Below, one piece after another: positions 1-9,017 of a DNA stretch of 64,000 nucleotides. Under the pieces are notes generated by a model. It was not told where the DNA came from. It saw only the letters and a list, made by a program, of their open reading frames with translations, and made no database searches. Source of the DNA: Nitrososphaerales archaeon. GTDB taxonomy: Archaea; Thermoproteota; Nitrososphaeria; Nitrososphaerales; CADDZS01. The stretch lies in assembly GCA_030041355.1 (NCBI GenBank), contig JASHNZ010000067.1, forward strand, positions 1 to 64,000, read 5' to 3'. The number at the start of each line of letters is the position of its first letter. Within the stretch, counting starts at the first letter, position 1. A program made the translations under genes and the position numbers.

Positions 1-501
1 ATAATGCCTATTGTTCGACAAAGGAGGATTTCAATTTGCGTTGATGGCACGCATGCAGAGGATATGAAATCGCCGAGGCCTGGCGTGAAGGCTTTTCGGG
101 AAGCTGGATTCAGGGCTCCTTTTGTTGAGTTAGACTTCACGAAGGAGGACATTCGTGCTATCGCGAGAATGTTGAAACTTTCGAACGCCGAGAAACCCCC
201 CGAGGCGTGCCTCTCCAGCAGGATCGCGTATGGACAAGAAATAGACGAGAACACCCTGCGCCAGATTGAAGCAGGAGAATCATTTATCCGCGAACTCGTC
301 AGCGCTAGAATCATAAGAGTTAGGACAATCGGAAGTAGGGCAATCATTGAGCTCGATCCAGAATCGATTGAAAAAGCCAAAGAGTTGTCTCTAGGAATTG
401 AAAGAAAACTAAGGTCACTAGGTTACATGTCGGTCGAGATTGACCCCAATGGCTATTCTCCCGGTCGCATGTTAGAGCTTTTTGTGCATGACAACGCATA
501 G
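1..501 (+). CDS. larE: LarE-like sacrificial sulfur transferase, C-terminal part
   Basis: The reading frame is open from the first base of the window, so this is the C-terminal ~166 residues of a longer gene whose 5' end lies outside. The visible part matches the C-terminal half of the LarE family of PP-loop enzymes, which give sulfur to a pyridinium cofactor or related acceptors. The signs are a DGTHAED segment, a 'RPG.KAFREAGFRAPF' stretch, and the family motif ACLSSRIAYG with its cysteine. The SGG(V/I)DS PP-loop would lie upstream and cannot be checked. glyA follows after 14 bp on the same strand. The methionine at base 4 is internal, not the start. The true substrate is unknown. Confidence 0.8.
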   Translation: MMPIVRQRRISICVDGTHAEDMKSPRPGVKAFREAGFRAPFVELDFTKEDIRAIARMLKLSNAEKPPEACLSSRIAYGQEIDENTLRQIEAGESFIRELVSARIIRVRTIGSRAIIELDPESIEKAKELSLGIERKLRSLGYMSVEIDPNGYSPGRMLELFVHDNA

Positions 502-515
502 TTTTCAATAGTTCA

Positions 516-1733
516 GTGAGCCCCGTCAGAGCATTGAAAGATTCTGAGATTGTCTCCTATGTAAGAGAGCTCCGTCATTCAGTTAAGGCTCATGAAAAGT
601 GGAGAACCAAGACTACTCTGAATCTCATTCCTTCAGAGAATTTTGCCAGTGAGGAAACACGAAGCTTTCTTTCGACAGATCTCTCCAATAGGTACTCGGC
701 GCGTGACCATTTCTATAGAGGAACAAGGTACGCTGATGAGGTTGAAGCTCTCGCAATCGAAGTCGCAAAAAAGCTGTACCGATGTAAGTTTGCAGATGTT
801 CGACCACTTTCTGGACATACTTGCTCTATGATCGTTTTCATGTCACTTTTGCGGCCTGGAAACAAGGTAGTAACCTGTCCGCCCGAGCACGGAGGTTATC
901 CTGGCTCTTCAAAGTTGGGGCTAGGGCCTCTTCTGTCTCTTCAAAATCTGTACTTCCCTTATGATCAGACGAAGATGAATATCATCCCCAAGGCAACAAA
1001 ATCCCTCTTGGATGCGGAGAATCCAGAGATGACTGTATTTGGATCTAGCTTTATTCCATTTCCATACAAGATCAGTGAAAGCTTGCCGGTTGATTATCGA
1101 GGTTTTAGAGTATACGATGGTTCGCATGTTATGGGGCTGATTGCTGGAGGTAAGTTTCAGGATCCTTTGCGGGAAGGATGCAGCATTCTCATGGGCTCCA
1201 CCCACAAATCCTTGTTTGGCCCTCAAGGAGGGATGCTTCTTTCCAATGACCAAGAAATATTTTCAAAAATAGACGCAAAAGTTTATCCCGGAATCGTTGA
1301 TAACATTCACTGGAACAGAGTTGCAGCCCTAACTTTTGCAATGCTGGAGCTTCTGAAGTTTGGACGACAATATGCAACTCAAGTGATTCGAAATTCCAAA
1401 GCTCTCGCATCAGCTCTTGATGATGACGTAGAAGTGAAATGCAAAGATTACGGCTACACAGAATCTCATCAGGTGATCCTTGATTATGACGAAAAGAAAT
1501 CTGTTGAGATTGCGAACCTGCTCCAGGACCTCGACATCATAACTGATATCGGCATTCGGTTGGGAACTGCGGAGATAACACGGCGCGGAATGAAAGAAAA
1601 CGAAATGCTACAAATAGCGGATATGCTTTCAGACGCAATAAATGGCAAGTCGTCAAAGGAGAGGATTAGGAAAAGAGTGCACCGTCTTACATCGGAATTC
1701 CCTGGCCTTGAATACACTTTTTCAAGGGATTGA
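516..1733 (+). CDS. glyA: Serine hydroxymethyltransferase
   Basis: A PLP-dependent enzyme of one-carbon metabolism that interconverts serine and glycine with a pterin C1 carrier. Family marks include the N-terminal LIPSENFASEE segment, RYSARDHFYRGTRYADEVE, and the PLP-lysine motif GSTHKSLFGPQGG with Lys231 expected to form the Schiff base. At 405 aa it is slightly shorter than many archaeal homologues (about 430 aa). The start is GTG at 516, close behind larE. The next gene begins about 30 bp downstream, so larE, glyA and the SDR could share a transcript. In archaea the carrier may be tetrahydrofolate or a methanopterin; the sequence does not decide this. Confidence 0.93.
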   Translation: MSPVRALKDSEIVSYVRELRHSVKAHEKWRTKTTLNLIPSENFASEETRSFLSTDLSNRYSARDHFYRGTRYADEVEALAIEVAKKLYRCKFADVRPLSGHTCSMIVFMSLLRPGNKVVTCPPEHGGYPGSSKLGLGPLLSLQNLYFPYDQTKMNIIPKATKSLLDAENPEMTVFGSSFIPFPYKISESLPVDYRGFRVYDGSHVMGLIAGGKFQDPLREGCSILMGSTHKSLFGPQGGMLLSNDQEIFSKIDAKVYPGIVDNIHWNRVAALTFAMLELLKFGRQYATQVIRNSKALASALDDDVEVKCKDYGYTESHQVILDYDEKKSVEIANLLQDLDIITDIGIRLGTAEITRRGMKENEMLQIADMLSDAINGKSSKERIRKRVHRLTSEFPGLEYTFSRD

Positions 1734-1763
1734 AATAGAGATGAGTATGGGAGCTAGTCCGCA

Positions 1764-2615
1764 TTGTCGGGTACTTTGATGAATGGAAAGAATTGCATGG
1801 TCACGGGAGCTAATTCGGGAATTGGAAAAGTCGTCGCCAAAGAGCTGTCACGCATGGGTGGCAGGGTTACTCTGGTGTGTCGCAATCAGGTAAAAGGCGA
1901 AATTGCAAGAAATGAGATAGAAAATGCAACCGGAAACAAGTCGGTTGAGTTGATGCTGGCTGACCTCTCGTCTCTCGAATCGGTGCGGGCACTTGCGAAA
2001 AATTACAGAGGAGCACACACTGAACTAAATGTACTAGTCAACAATGCTGGGCTGATCATAGGAAAACGCACCGCGACAGTTGATGGTTTGGAGACAACCT
2101 TCGTTGTAAACTATTTGTCGCATTTTCTTTTGACAAACTTGCTATTGGATCTACTAAGCAATTCAGCTCCATCGCGCGTAGTTAACGTAACCTCTGACGC
2201 CCATTTTAGGGGCCACATGTCTTTGGAAGATCTGCAGGAGGTGGGAAACTACGGCGCAATGCGGGCTTATTGCCAATCAAAGTTAGCACAAGTGCTGTTT
2301 ACGTACGAATTGGCTGAAAGATTGAAGGGATCCAGAGTTACAGTCAATTGTGTTCATCCCGGCGCAGTAAGGACCCGCTGGGGAGACGAGGCGGGGGCCT
2401 TGGGAATCGGAATTAGGATTGCGCGACCTTTTATGCTCAGTCCAGAAAGGGGGGCCGAGACTCCGATCTATTTGGCTTCTTCGCCGGACGTTGAAGGTGT
2501 AACGGGCAAATTTTTCTCAAAAAAGAAAGAGCGCCAATCTTCTAGCGAATCCTATGACCAGACCGAATGGAAAAAACTTTGGGAAGTGAGCATGACACTT
2601 GCCGGTCTCAATTGA
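1764..2615 (+). CDS. Short-chain dehydrogenase/reductase (retinol-dehydrogenase-like SDR)
   Basis: A classical SDR of 283 aa. It has the Rossmann dinucleotide motif TGANSGIG near residue 15, a CR segment after beta-2 that suggests NADP(H) preference, ADLSSLESV, LVNNAG, and the catalytic Y-x3-K in AYCQSKLA. The HPGAVRT segment after the catalytic helix is typical of RDH/WWOX-type SDRs. The substrate is unknown. The frame opens with TTG at 1764; an ATG at 1779 (residue 6) is an alternative start. It sits directly after glyA on the same strand, but this says little about its role. Confidence 0.85.
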   Translation: MSGTLMNGKNCMVTGANSGIGKVVAKELSRMGGRVTLVCRNQVKGEIARNEIENATGNKSVELMLADLSSLESVRALAKNYRGAHTELNVLVNNAGLIIGKRTATVDGLETTFVVNYLSHFLLTNLLLDLLSNSAPSRVVNVTSDAHFRGHMSLEDLQEVGNYGAMRAYCQSKLAQVLFTYELAERLKGSRVTVNCVHPGAVRTRWGDEAGALGIGIRIARPFMLSPERGAETPIYLASSPDVEGVTGKFFSKKKERQSSSESYDQTEWKKLWEVSMTLAGLN

Positions 2616-2730
2616 CGAATATTCTTCTTGGATCTGATGTATTCGGACCCTAAGTTATCCGAAAAGAGATATTTCACTTATTGGGAGGGGAAATCGAGCC
2701 TTTACATCAACGACTGATTTAGCAACAGTT

Positions 2731-3777
2731 ATGCGTTCTTCCATTTCTGACCTCTCACGATCCGGTTCAATTAGCGTACTCCCCGATTATTTCATAGACA
2801 GATTTGTGAAGATTCAAGCTATTGACGAATTCATGGTTGCAATAAAGACCAAGAGTACCGAAGGAGGAGGAGGCAGCTTGAGAGGGATTACACAACGTGA
2901 AGTGAAAGGCGGGAACGCAGTCAACGTGGCATATGCTTTAGGAAAATTCGGCGCGCAGGTGAAACTTCTTGCAATTGCTGAATCTCTCGCGGCCGACACT
3001 CTTCGGGCCACATTCGAGCCCTTTCCGAATGTGCAACTCGAAATAATCCCCGGAAAGAACGGTCTAACAATAGCGCTGGAGTTTTTCGAACATGGCAGGC
3101 ATACCAATGTGATGGTGAGCGATACCGGTTCCCTTGCGGAATTTGATGGGTCTGCCATTCCGTACAACACTCTAAGGTCAATCTCGTTAGCCAAGATTGT
3201 GTCAGTTCTCAATTGGGCTGCAAACAAAAAAGGCACCGAGCTCTGCTCCAAGGTCTATACTAGCGCAAAGGAACAAGGGGCGCTGACCTTTTTCGATCCG
3301 GCGGATATCGCACAACTCGCCCACAACATTCCAAAATTGAAGAAAGAAATCTTCGATCGGGGCCTCTTGGACTACGTGAGTATAAACGATAACGAACTGC
3401 GAATTTTATGCAAGGTTCTCTCAAATTTTGTCTTACCTCAAGATTATTCAGAGGACGATCTCCGAGTAGCAGTGAGGTTGATTTCCGATACTAGCCAGGC
3501 GACAGTCGATCTCCACACAAAAAGCATGAGCCTGACTTGCAGATCAAAGGACTGTCTTATGGTTCCTTGCCACAAGGTCGAACAAAAGATAGTCACGGGT
3601 GCAGGAGATGTTTGGGACGCGGCTGATATTGTTGGCCATCTTCTCAGCTGGGAATCAGAAGAAAGGCTCAGGTTCGCGAACGCAGCCGCCGGGTTATATG
3701 TTTCTAGAGAAGATGCAGAGACTCCAAGCCTGAACGATATTCTCGACTTTATCCAAAAGAACGATGAATTTTATTGA
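2731..3777 (+). CDS. PfkB-family carbohydrate/nucleoside kinase
   Basis: A ribokinase-fold sugar or nucleoside kinase of 348 aa. The N-terminal GGNAVNVAYALGKFG motif and the C-terminal anion-hole/catalytic motif TGAGDVWDAAD mark the family, with the Asp of GAGD as catalytic base. In most members the residues after GAGD are x-F-x-A-G; here they are VWDAAD. The substrate cannot be told from sequence. The 3' end overlaps the convergent guaA by 7 bp. A second, clearly different PfkB kinase lies at 34333-35271. Confidence 0.85.
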   Translation: MRSSISDLSRSGSISVLPDYFIDRFVKIQAIDEFMVAIKTKSTEGGGGSLRGITQREVKGGNAVNVAYALGKFGAQVKLLAIAESLAADTLRATFEPFPNVQLEIIPGKNGLTIALEFFEHGRHTNVMVSDTGSLAEFDGSAIPYNTLRSISLAKIVSVLNWAANKKGTELCSKVYTSAKEQGALTFFDPADIAQLAHNIPKLKKEIFDRGLLDYVSINDNELRILCKVLSNFVLPQDYSEDDLRVAVRLISDTSQATVDLHTKSMSLTCRSKDCLMVPCHKVEQKIVTGAGDVWDAADIVGHLLSWESEERLRFANAAAGLYVSREDAETPSLNDILDFIQKNDEFY

Positions 3778-5330
3778 GGTTCAATAGTTGCCGGAGGTTT
3801 GCTAGAAATAGCATAAGTGACCCAGGTTACGCCAGAGACCTCATTTGTTATCCTATTGCTAATTCTTTCCATAATCTCGTACGGAAGTCTCGTCCAATCG
3901 GCAGTCATCGCGTCTACTGATTCAACTACGCGGACGATCACAACGTGGCCTACCGCTCTCGAATCGCCTTTTACTCCAGTGGCTTCATCGTCTCCAACGC
4001 AAGCGTAGGCCTGCCATAATTTTTCGTACAGTCCTGCTAGTCGAAGCTCTTCTTCCACAATAGCGCTGGCTATACGAACTATACGGAGCTTTTCGTTTGT
4101 AACTTCCCCCATGATTCTAACGGCAAGTCCGGGACCGGGAAAGGGATGTGCGTAAATTAAATCGGAAGGTAGTCCTAGAGTCTTTGCCACTTTGCGAACC
4201 TCGTCTTTATACAAGTCTTTCAGAGGCTCGATCAGACTGAATCCAAGCTTCTTCGGCAGTCCGCCAACATTATGGTGGGATTTTATCACTGATTGTGTAT
4301 TCCTTGAAACGCCCGAACTCGCACTCTCGACGATATCGGTATAGAGAGTTCCTTGGGCTAACCACTTTATTTTTCCAAGCTTTCTGCTGACTCGTTCAAA
4401 GGATAAAATGAATTCACGCCCAACTATTTTCCTCTTCTCTTCGGGATCCGTAATTCCTTTCAATTTTGAGAGAAACTTATACGAATCATTTACGATAACG
4501 AGATTCCTTCCCAAGCGGGGCCTGAAGACACGTTCAACTCTTTCCCGCTCTCCCTCTCGCAACAGACCGTTGTCCACAAAGACGCAATATAGTCTTTTCC
4601 CGACCACCTTCTCGATTAGTGCAGTGGTGGTTGATGAATCAACTCCACCACTTAGGGCGCAAAGGACTCTGTCAGACGGGCCTATTTTTGACTGTAGCTC
4701 TTCTAGCGCATCATCAACCATTGCTTCGGTAGACCAGTTTCTTTCACAACCACAAATTCCAAAGACGAAATTTGCTAATATTCGACTCCCTTCTTTGGTA
4801 TGGGTGACCTCAGGGTGAAACTGTACTGCGTATATATTGCCCGAGGTGATTGCCGCGAAGGGCGAATTGTCACTGGTGGCGATGCTCGAAAAACCTGGAG
4901 GAAGAGACTCTGCAGCGTCACCATGACTCATCCAGCAAAGCGTGGGACTCTTGATCCCTTGAAACAGGACATTTTGCTCATCAACGATCTTGAGTGAAGC
5001 CCTTCCGTATTCCCTGTTCCCTGCCCCCACCACTTCTCCTCCTTTTTGAAAGACTAGTGCCTGAAGGCCGTAACAGATTCCGAGAATTGGGAGACCGAGG
5101 TCGTAGATCTCTTGCTTTGGGAGAGGAGCGTTTCTGTCATACACGCTCTTGGGTCCTCCAGAAAAAATTAGGCCCCGCGCTTTTTTCCTTCGTACTTGAT
5201 CGGGCGAAATATCATAAGGGGCGAGCTCGGCAAAAACTCCCAATTCTCTAACTCGTCGACAGATCAGATGCGCATATTGAGCTCCGAAGTCCAAGACAAG
5301 GATTTTTTCTAGCGAACCCGTCTCCCGCAA
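3771..5330 (-). CDS. guaA: GMP synthase (glutamine-hydrolysing), fused two-domain form
   Basis: Converts XMP to GMP with ATP and glutamine. The N-terminal class I amidotransferase (about residues 8-190) has nucleophile Cys86 in GICYGLQ and His172/Glu174 in QFHPEV. The ATP-pyrophosphatase domain has the PP-loop SGGVDSS at 227-233, followed by the dimerisation domain ending near PATIEPQ. The two activities are fused in 519 aa, as in bacteria and eukaryotes, whereas many euryarchaea encode them as separate subunits. guaB ends 3 bp upstream on the same strand, so the two form a guaB-guaA operon for IMP to GMP. Confidence 0.97.
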   Translation of the reverse strand: MRETGSLEKILVLDFGAQYAHLICRRVRELGVFAELAPYDISPDQVRRKKARGLIFSGGPKSVYDRNAPLPKQEIYDLGLPILGICYGLQALVFQKGGEVVGAGNREYGRASLKIVDEQNVLFQGIKSPTLCWMSHGDAAESLPPGFSSIATSDNSPFAAITSGNIYAVQFHPEVTHTKEGSRILANFVFGICGCERNWSTEAMVDDALEELQSKIGPSDRVLCALSGGVDSSTTTALIEKVVGKRLYCVFVDNGLLREGERERVERVFRPRLGRNLVIVNDSYKFLSKLKGITDPEEKRKIVGREFILSFERVSRKLGKIKWLAQGTLYTDIVESASSGVSRNTQSVIKSHHNVGGLPKKLGFSLIEPLKDLYKDEVRKVAKTLGLPSDLIYAHPFPGPGLAVRIMGEVTNEKLRIVRIASAIVEEELRLAGLYEKLWQAYACVGDDEATGVKGDSRAVGHVVIVRVVESVDAMTADWTRLPYEIMERISNRITNEVSGVTWVTYAISSKPPATIEPQ

Positions 5331-5333
5331 TTT

Positions 5334-6791
5334 TTAGATCTTCTCTTCTCCCGGCAATATTATGCTGTGGGGACGCATCTCATCAATTCCTGCTGCAGTA
5401 ACAGCCCCGAATCTAGCCTTTACCCAGAGATCTTTTACCGAGTCTGCGCCAGCGTATCCAAAAGATGCCCTAAGACCGGCCGCGAACTCTTCCACGACGG
5501 TTGCAACGTCTCCGCGATAAGGAACTACTCCTTCGACACCCTCAGCAATGCCCTTAGCGGGTTGATTATACCGGTCCATTGCGAATCGCTTTTGTCTCGA
5601 GGCCATGCTTCCCATTCCTCTGTAAGGTTTGTAGTACTTGCCCCCGATCTTAATTAGTCCGCCAGGTGACTCGGTGCATCCTGCAAAAACATTACCCATC
5701 ATGACTGCTGAAGCGCCGGCTGCCAAGGCTAGGGCTCCGTCTCCAGCCGCCCTAATTCCGCCATCAGCGATTATGGGTATCTGGAGGCCTGCTTCTTGCA
5801 AAGCCGCGGCGATTTGAGCCACGGCAAACAACGTCGGAGCTCCAGCCTTTGTTACTTCCGATGTGACGCAAATTGACCCAGAACCCACGCCTGCTCTGAT
5901 TCCAGCTACTCGCCCATCCAAAGCTTGCAATGTGTCGCGAGTGCCTTCTAGTGTTCCGAGATTTCCGGCGATAAATTCCAGAGATATTTCTCTCGTAAGT
6001 TTCTTGGCCGCTTCAAGGATGTTCGTATTGTGAAAATGAGCGACGTCTGATACAAGTATGTCCACGTGCTTCTCCAAGGCCTTGGCCCGCTCAAGGTCGT
6101 AGGGCGAGACCGCGGCCCCGACAAGCAGCCTCTCTTGGCTATCTCTGGTTGCAAGAGGAAAACGTTCTCTCGAGTAAACGTCTTTGATTGTAATGAGACC
6201 GAGAAGTTTCTTCTCCCGATCGACGACAGGTAGTTTCTCCACTTTTCTCTTGTTCATGATTTTCTTCGCGTCCTCAATTGTCACGTCCTGTTCAGCGAAA
6301 ATAACCTCCCTAGTCATAACCTCACTCACAGCTTCGCCTGGGTCTGCGAAATTTACATCGCGCTTGGTAAGTATCCCGACCATTCTATCTCCGTCGCCTA
6401 CCACGGGCAATCCCGAAATGCTCTTGCTATGCATCAGTTCGAGCGCTTCTGATATTTTTTGATCCGGCCTTATTGTCACGACATCTCTGATAATGAAAGA
6501 CTCTGCGCGCTTCACTCGTTTTGCGTTTTCCACTTGTTCTTCGATGGACATGTTCCTGTGAATTATCCCTATGCCCCCTTGCCGGGCTAGGGCGATAGCC
6601 ATGTCAGCCTCTGTCACAGTATCCATCGGAGAGGATACTAGCGGAAGATTTAGGTGAATATTTTTTGTGAGATTGATCGAGAGATCTACTTTGGAAGGTT
6701 CTATGTCGCTTCTTCCCGGGACGAGAACAAAATCCCGAAAAGTATAGACTCCGTTAGCGTTAACGAGCTTCGAGTAAAAATCGATTGGCAA
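5334..6791 (-). CDS. guaB: Inosine-5'-monophosphate dehydrogenase with CBS pair
   Basis: Oxidises IMP to XMP with NAD+. The 485 aa protein shows the usual layout: an N-terminal barrel segment (TFRDFVLVPGRSDI, SSPMDTVTEADMA), two CBS domains at about 95-210, then the rest of the TIM barrel with IADGGIR and MDRYNQ before the flap EGVEGVVPYRG. The catalytic loop reads GSGSICVTSE with Cys308, where most IMPDHs have GPGSICTTR; the barrel motif reads DVAHFH instead of DTAHGH. The start is TTG at 6791. A TATA-like TTATAG about 50 nt upstream and GGGAG about 12 nt before the start suggest a short leader with a ribosome binding site. Confidence 0.92.
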   Translation of the reverse strand: MPIDFYSKLVNANGVYTFRDFVLVPGRSDIEPSKVDLSINLTKNIHLNLPLVSSPMDTVTEADMAIALARQGGIGIIHRNMSIEEQVENAKRVKRAESFIIRDVVTIRPDQKISEALELMHSKSISGLPVVGDGDRMVGILTKRDVNFADPGEAVSEVMTREVIFAEQDVTIEDAKKIMNKRKVEKLPVVDREKKLLGLITIKDVYSRERFPLATRDSQERLLVGAAVSPYDLERAKALEKHVDILVSDVAHFHNTNILEAAKKLTREISLEFIAGNLGTLEGTRDTLQALDGRVAGIRAGVGSGSICVTSEVTKAGAPTLFAVAQIAAALQEAGLQIPIIADGGIRAAGDGALALAAGASAVMMGNVFAGCTESPGGLIKIGGKYYKPYRGMGSMASRQKRFAMDRYNQPAKGIAEGVEGVVPYRGDVATVVEEFAAGLRASFGYAGADSVKDLWVKARFGAVTAAGIDEMRPHSIILPGEEKI

Positions 6792-6904
6792 GGTTGAGAA
6801 ATATCTCCCTTGCCGAAGTATCCACGAGTCAGCGAGCCTATAAGTCTTTGCGGTGCGAAGAAAAGTGCTCTTACCGATTTTCCACGTGAGAGATTATTTG
6901 TATG

Positions 6905-7657
6905 TCAAACTTTTCTCCAATCTTTTGCTGCGAACTCAGAATGTGGCATTCCACTGTTCCTTATCGATAGGACCAGTTTGTCTAAATCAACTGCAGCCCG
7001 ACACATTCGAAAATTCATCTCTGAATCATTCGCATAATCTAGAATAACGTACTCGGCGAAAGCCGGATTATAACCTTCTTTTCTGCGAGAAGCTTCAAGG
7101 GTGGCGAACTGGAAGGGCATGCCCACGCTACCAGGATTGACAATAGTCCGGTCAAGATAACGGCGAAACATTTGCGTGTGAGTGTGCCCGCAAGCCATTA
7201 TGGTCGCTTTCACATTGGCAAAAATGTCTGTCAGCTGCTCGTCTGAACTCGTGGGAAAGATTCCCTCCCTGTTCGATCTGGGAGAGCCGTGAAAGCAAAG
7301 AAGAGTCTTCCCCTCCAAAAGAGGAATCTCAATTGTCGGATTGAATTTTCGAATGAACTCAATATCACGAGAGGAGAGCTGCGACAGCGTCCACTTGTCT
7401 ATGTCGTGAAGAATTCGCTCGAATTCTGTTCTATAATCTCTTGGTGCTTCTGCATCAACAACTTCCTCGTCTGCGTTTCCGAGAATCACTGGGTACTCCA
7501 AGTTTTGCAATTTCCGAAGCACTTGAAGAGGTTGGGGTCCGCCTTCTATGACATCGCCCAGACAAATGATCTCAGTTACTTTCTGTTTTTGTAACCCTTC
7601 AAGTACTGCTTCAAGGGCCGTAAAATTCCCATGAATGTCAGATATTATTCCCAACAT
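6905..7657 (-). CDS. Calcineurin-like metallophosphoesterase (YfcE/MJ0936 type)
   Basis: A 250 aa dimetal phosphoesterase. Metal-binding motifs appear in order: GIISDIHGN (D-x-H) at the N-terminus, GDVIEGGP (GD), GNADEE (GN with D in place of H), FHGSPRS, and GHTHTQM (GHTH). These are the signature of the YfcE/MJ0936-like branch, which hydrolyses phosphodiesters in vitro; the physiological substrate is not predictable. The ATG at 7657 is preferred over an in-frame TTG one codon earlier. It sits between guaB and a hypothetical gene, all on the minus strand but with gaps of more than 60 bp. Confidence 0.88.
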   Translation of the reverse strand: MLGIISDIHGNFTALEAVLEGLQKQKVTEIICLGDVIEGGPQPLQVLRKLQNLEYPVILGNADEEVVDAEAPRDYRTEFERILHDIDKWTLSQLSSRDIEFIRKFNPTIEIPLLEGKTLLCFHGSPRSNREGIFPTSSDEQLTDIFANVKATIMACGHTHTQMFRRYLDRTIVNPGSVGMPFQFATLEASRRKEGYNPAFAEYVILDYANDSEMNFRMCRAAVDLDKLVLSIRNSGMPHSEFAAKDWRKV

Positions 7658-7725
7658 CAACTATTATCGCAGCAGACGAGATTTAGTAGATTACTCCGCG
7701 GGTTCGATCCTTCTGTCTCTCAGAC

Positions 7726-8409
7726 CTATTTCTTTTCAAGCATTCGCGTGAATGCCCACGTAACTGTGCTTAGGATCTCGTTCAAGCGTGCAGTGTCCCG
7801 ATAGTTGAAAATCGTCACGCTAGAGATACTTCCTTCGGTCTCAACCACATTGTATTGAAGAACCTCATTTGGTTTCATTTTACCATTCTTTGCTTCCTCT
7901 TCATCTTTGGACTGGAATCCTCGGAGTATTCGGTTTACGAAGAAAGACTCGAACGGGGGAGTATGCTGTGATAATTTGATCTCCTTCGAGGGGATGATTA
8001 CTACCTTTTGCTCGTCGATGAAAGCTTCGCCCAGGATCATAGAATCCTTCGTGCGTCTGAGCTGACGGTGATTCGCGTTTTGTTGATTTTCTCTGGAGGG
8101 CTCGTTGCCTCTGGGAACAACCGCCTCCGGGGTTTTAACGCCGCCGGTGTTCTGAGGCCCTTTTTGAGGTGCGGTTCTAATCGGGGATGCAACTGCAGTA
8201 CTTCTGAGTGCAATTGCTGGAATGAAACTTTTCTCGCGGAGTGTAGTATCAACAAGAACCAACATGCCCCTCAGCTTTCCAAGCTCTGATTCGAGATCGG
8301 AAATTTTCGTTTCCAAGTAATCCTTGATTTCTGCAACTTTTTGAATTTCTTCGTCTGTGGTGGCCGGGCGAATTGCTTTGCCCTCGCTTTTTTGCGGGCT
8401 AGCGCTCAT
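7726..8409 (-). CDS. Conserved hypothetical protein with N-terminal coiled coil
   Basis: A 227 aa protein of no family I recognise. Residues about 20-55 are heptad-like and charged (ISDLESELGKLRGML) and should form a coiled coil. Residues about 65-115 are Pro/Gln/Asn-rich and probably disordered. The C-terminal ~110 residues look folded, with a beta-rich SMILGEAFIDEQKVVIIP segment and a helical end. It is soluble, with no signal or membrane segment. A TTTAAG box lies about 30 nt before the ATG, so the mRNA may be leaderless. Confidence 0.7.
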   Translation of the reverse strand: MSASPQKSEGKAIRPATTDEEIQKVAEIKDYLETKISDLESELGKLRGMLVLVDTTLREKSFIPAIALRSTAVASPIRTAPQKGPQNTGGVKTPEAVVPRGNEPSRENQQNANHRQLRRTKDSMILGEAFIDEQKVVIIPSKEIKLSQHTPPFESFFVNRILRGFQSKDEEEAKNGKMKPNEVLQYNVVETEGSISSVTIFNYRDTARLNEILSTVTWAFTRMLEKK

Positions 8410-9017
8410 GGATGATTCGATTTGCCCAAGTGGCTTAAACCTTTTGCGGCCTCTTCTCTATTTTTCGATGCAACCTCCACAGCCTGCTTTGCTTTCTTCA
8501 CATCATGAGTTCAAATTATGTGAGCACCGTCGTACACAGCCACCGCGGTTGCCGTAAGTTCTCCTGCTTAAAGTTTCCAAGCTGTTTTGCGGATTTTCAT
8601 GAGTCTGAGACGGAACCTTTGGTCACTTATTGAGTCAGTCAAGAACCTTGGTTATTTTTCTGAGGACACGAAATTGAGTAATTTTGGTCAGTAATTGGGG
8701 AAAAAATGACGCTCATAGAGAGCTTAATTGTGCAAGTCTCCAAGAAGAGGAAATGCGGGAAAAGTGGTGGGCTTTTTTCTTGCCCAAGAGAAAACTCTTG
8801 GATCAGCTCTTCTTCTTTTTGCTTCTTAGTACTAATACTCTCGTGGTTGCTAGCCCTGGCTTTCGAGCTCCCTTCCTTTATTAAGCGGTTTCCGCGCACC
8901 GCGCACAGGAGTAGTAATTTTTACAGTTCTTCAAACTGTTTGAAGTTGCGTGAAGCACGTCTTAGAGTGCCGTACATCATGAGTCCAGTTAGGGCGGCAT
9001 GGCTGAGCCAGCCCCGC
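8410..9017. other. Intergenic region without a convincing gene
   Basis: About 600 bp between two minus-strand genes. Open frames exist on both strands but lack protein-like composition, and the longest runs into the antisense of icd. The visible structure is a perfect hairpin at 8785-8802 (CCAAGAG, loop AAAA, CTCTTGG). A short GC-rich inverted repeat (GGCTG/CAGCC) lies just past the icd stop and could act in icd 3'-end formation. Confidence 0.5.
8785..8802. repeat. Perfect 7-bp hairpin with AAAA loop
   Basis: The arms CCAAGAG and CTCTTGG are exact complements separated by AAAA. The surrounding 11-mer TTGCCCAAGAG occurs again in the other long gene-poor gap at 14271-14281. There is no T-run straight after it, so it is not an obvious terminator on the plus strand. 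Confidence 0.55.

Noticed and set aside
8639-8899. 86-codon open frame on the minus strand in the 8.4-9.0 kb gap
   Set aside because: Composition is not protein-like, there is no promoter or ribosome binding site, and it overlaps another open frame on the other strand.
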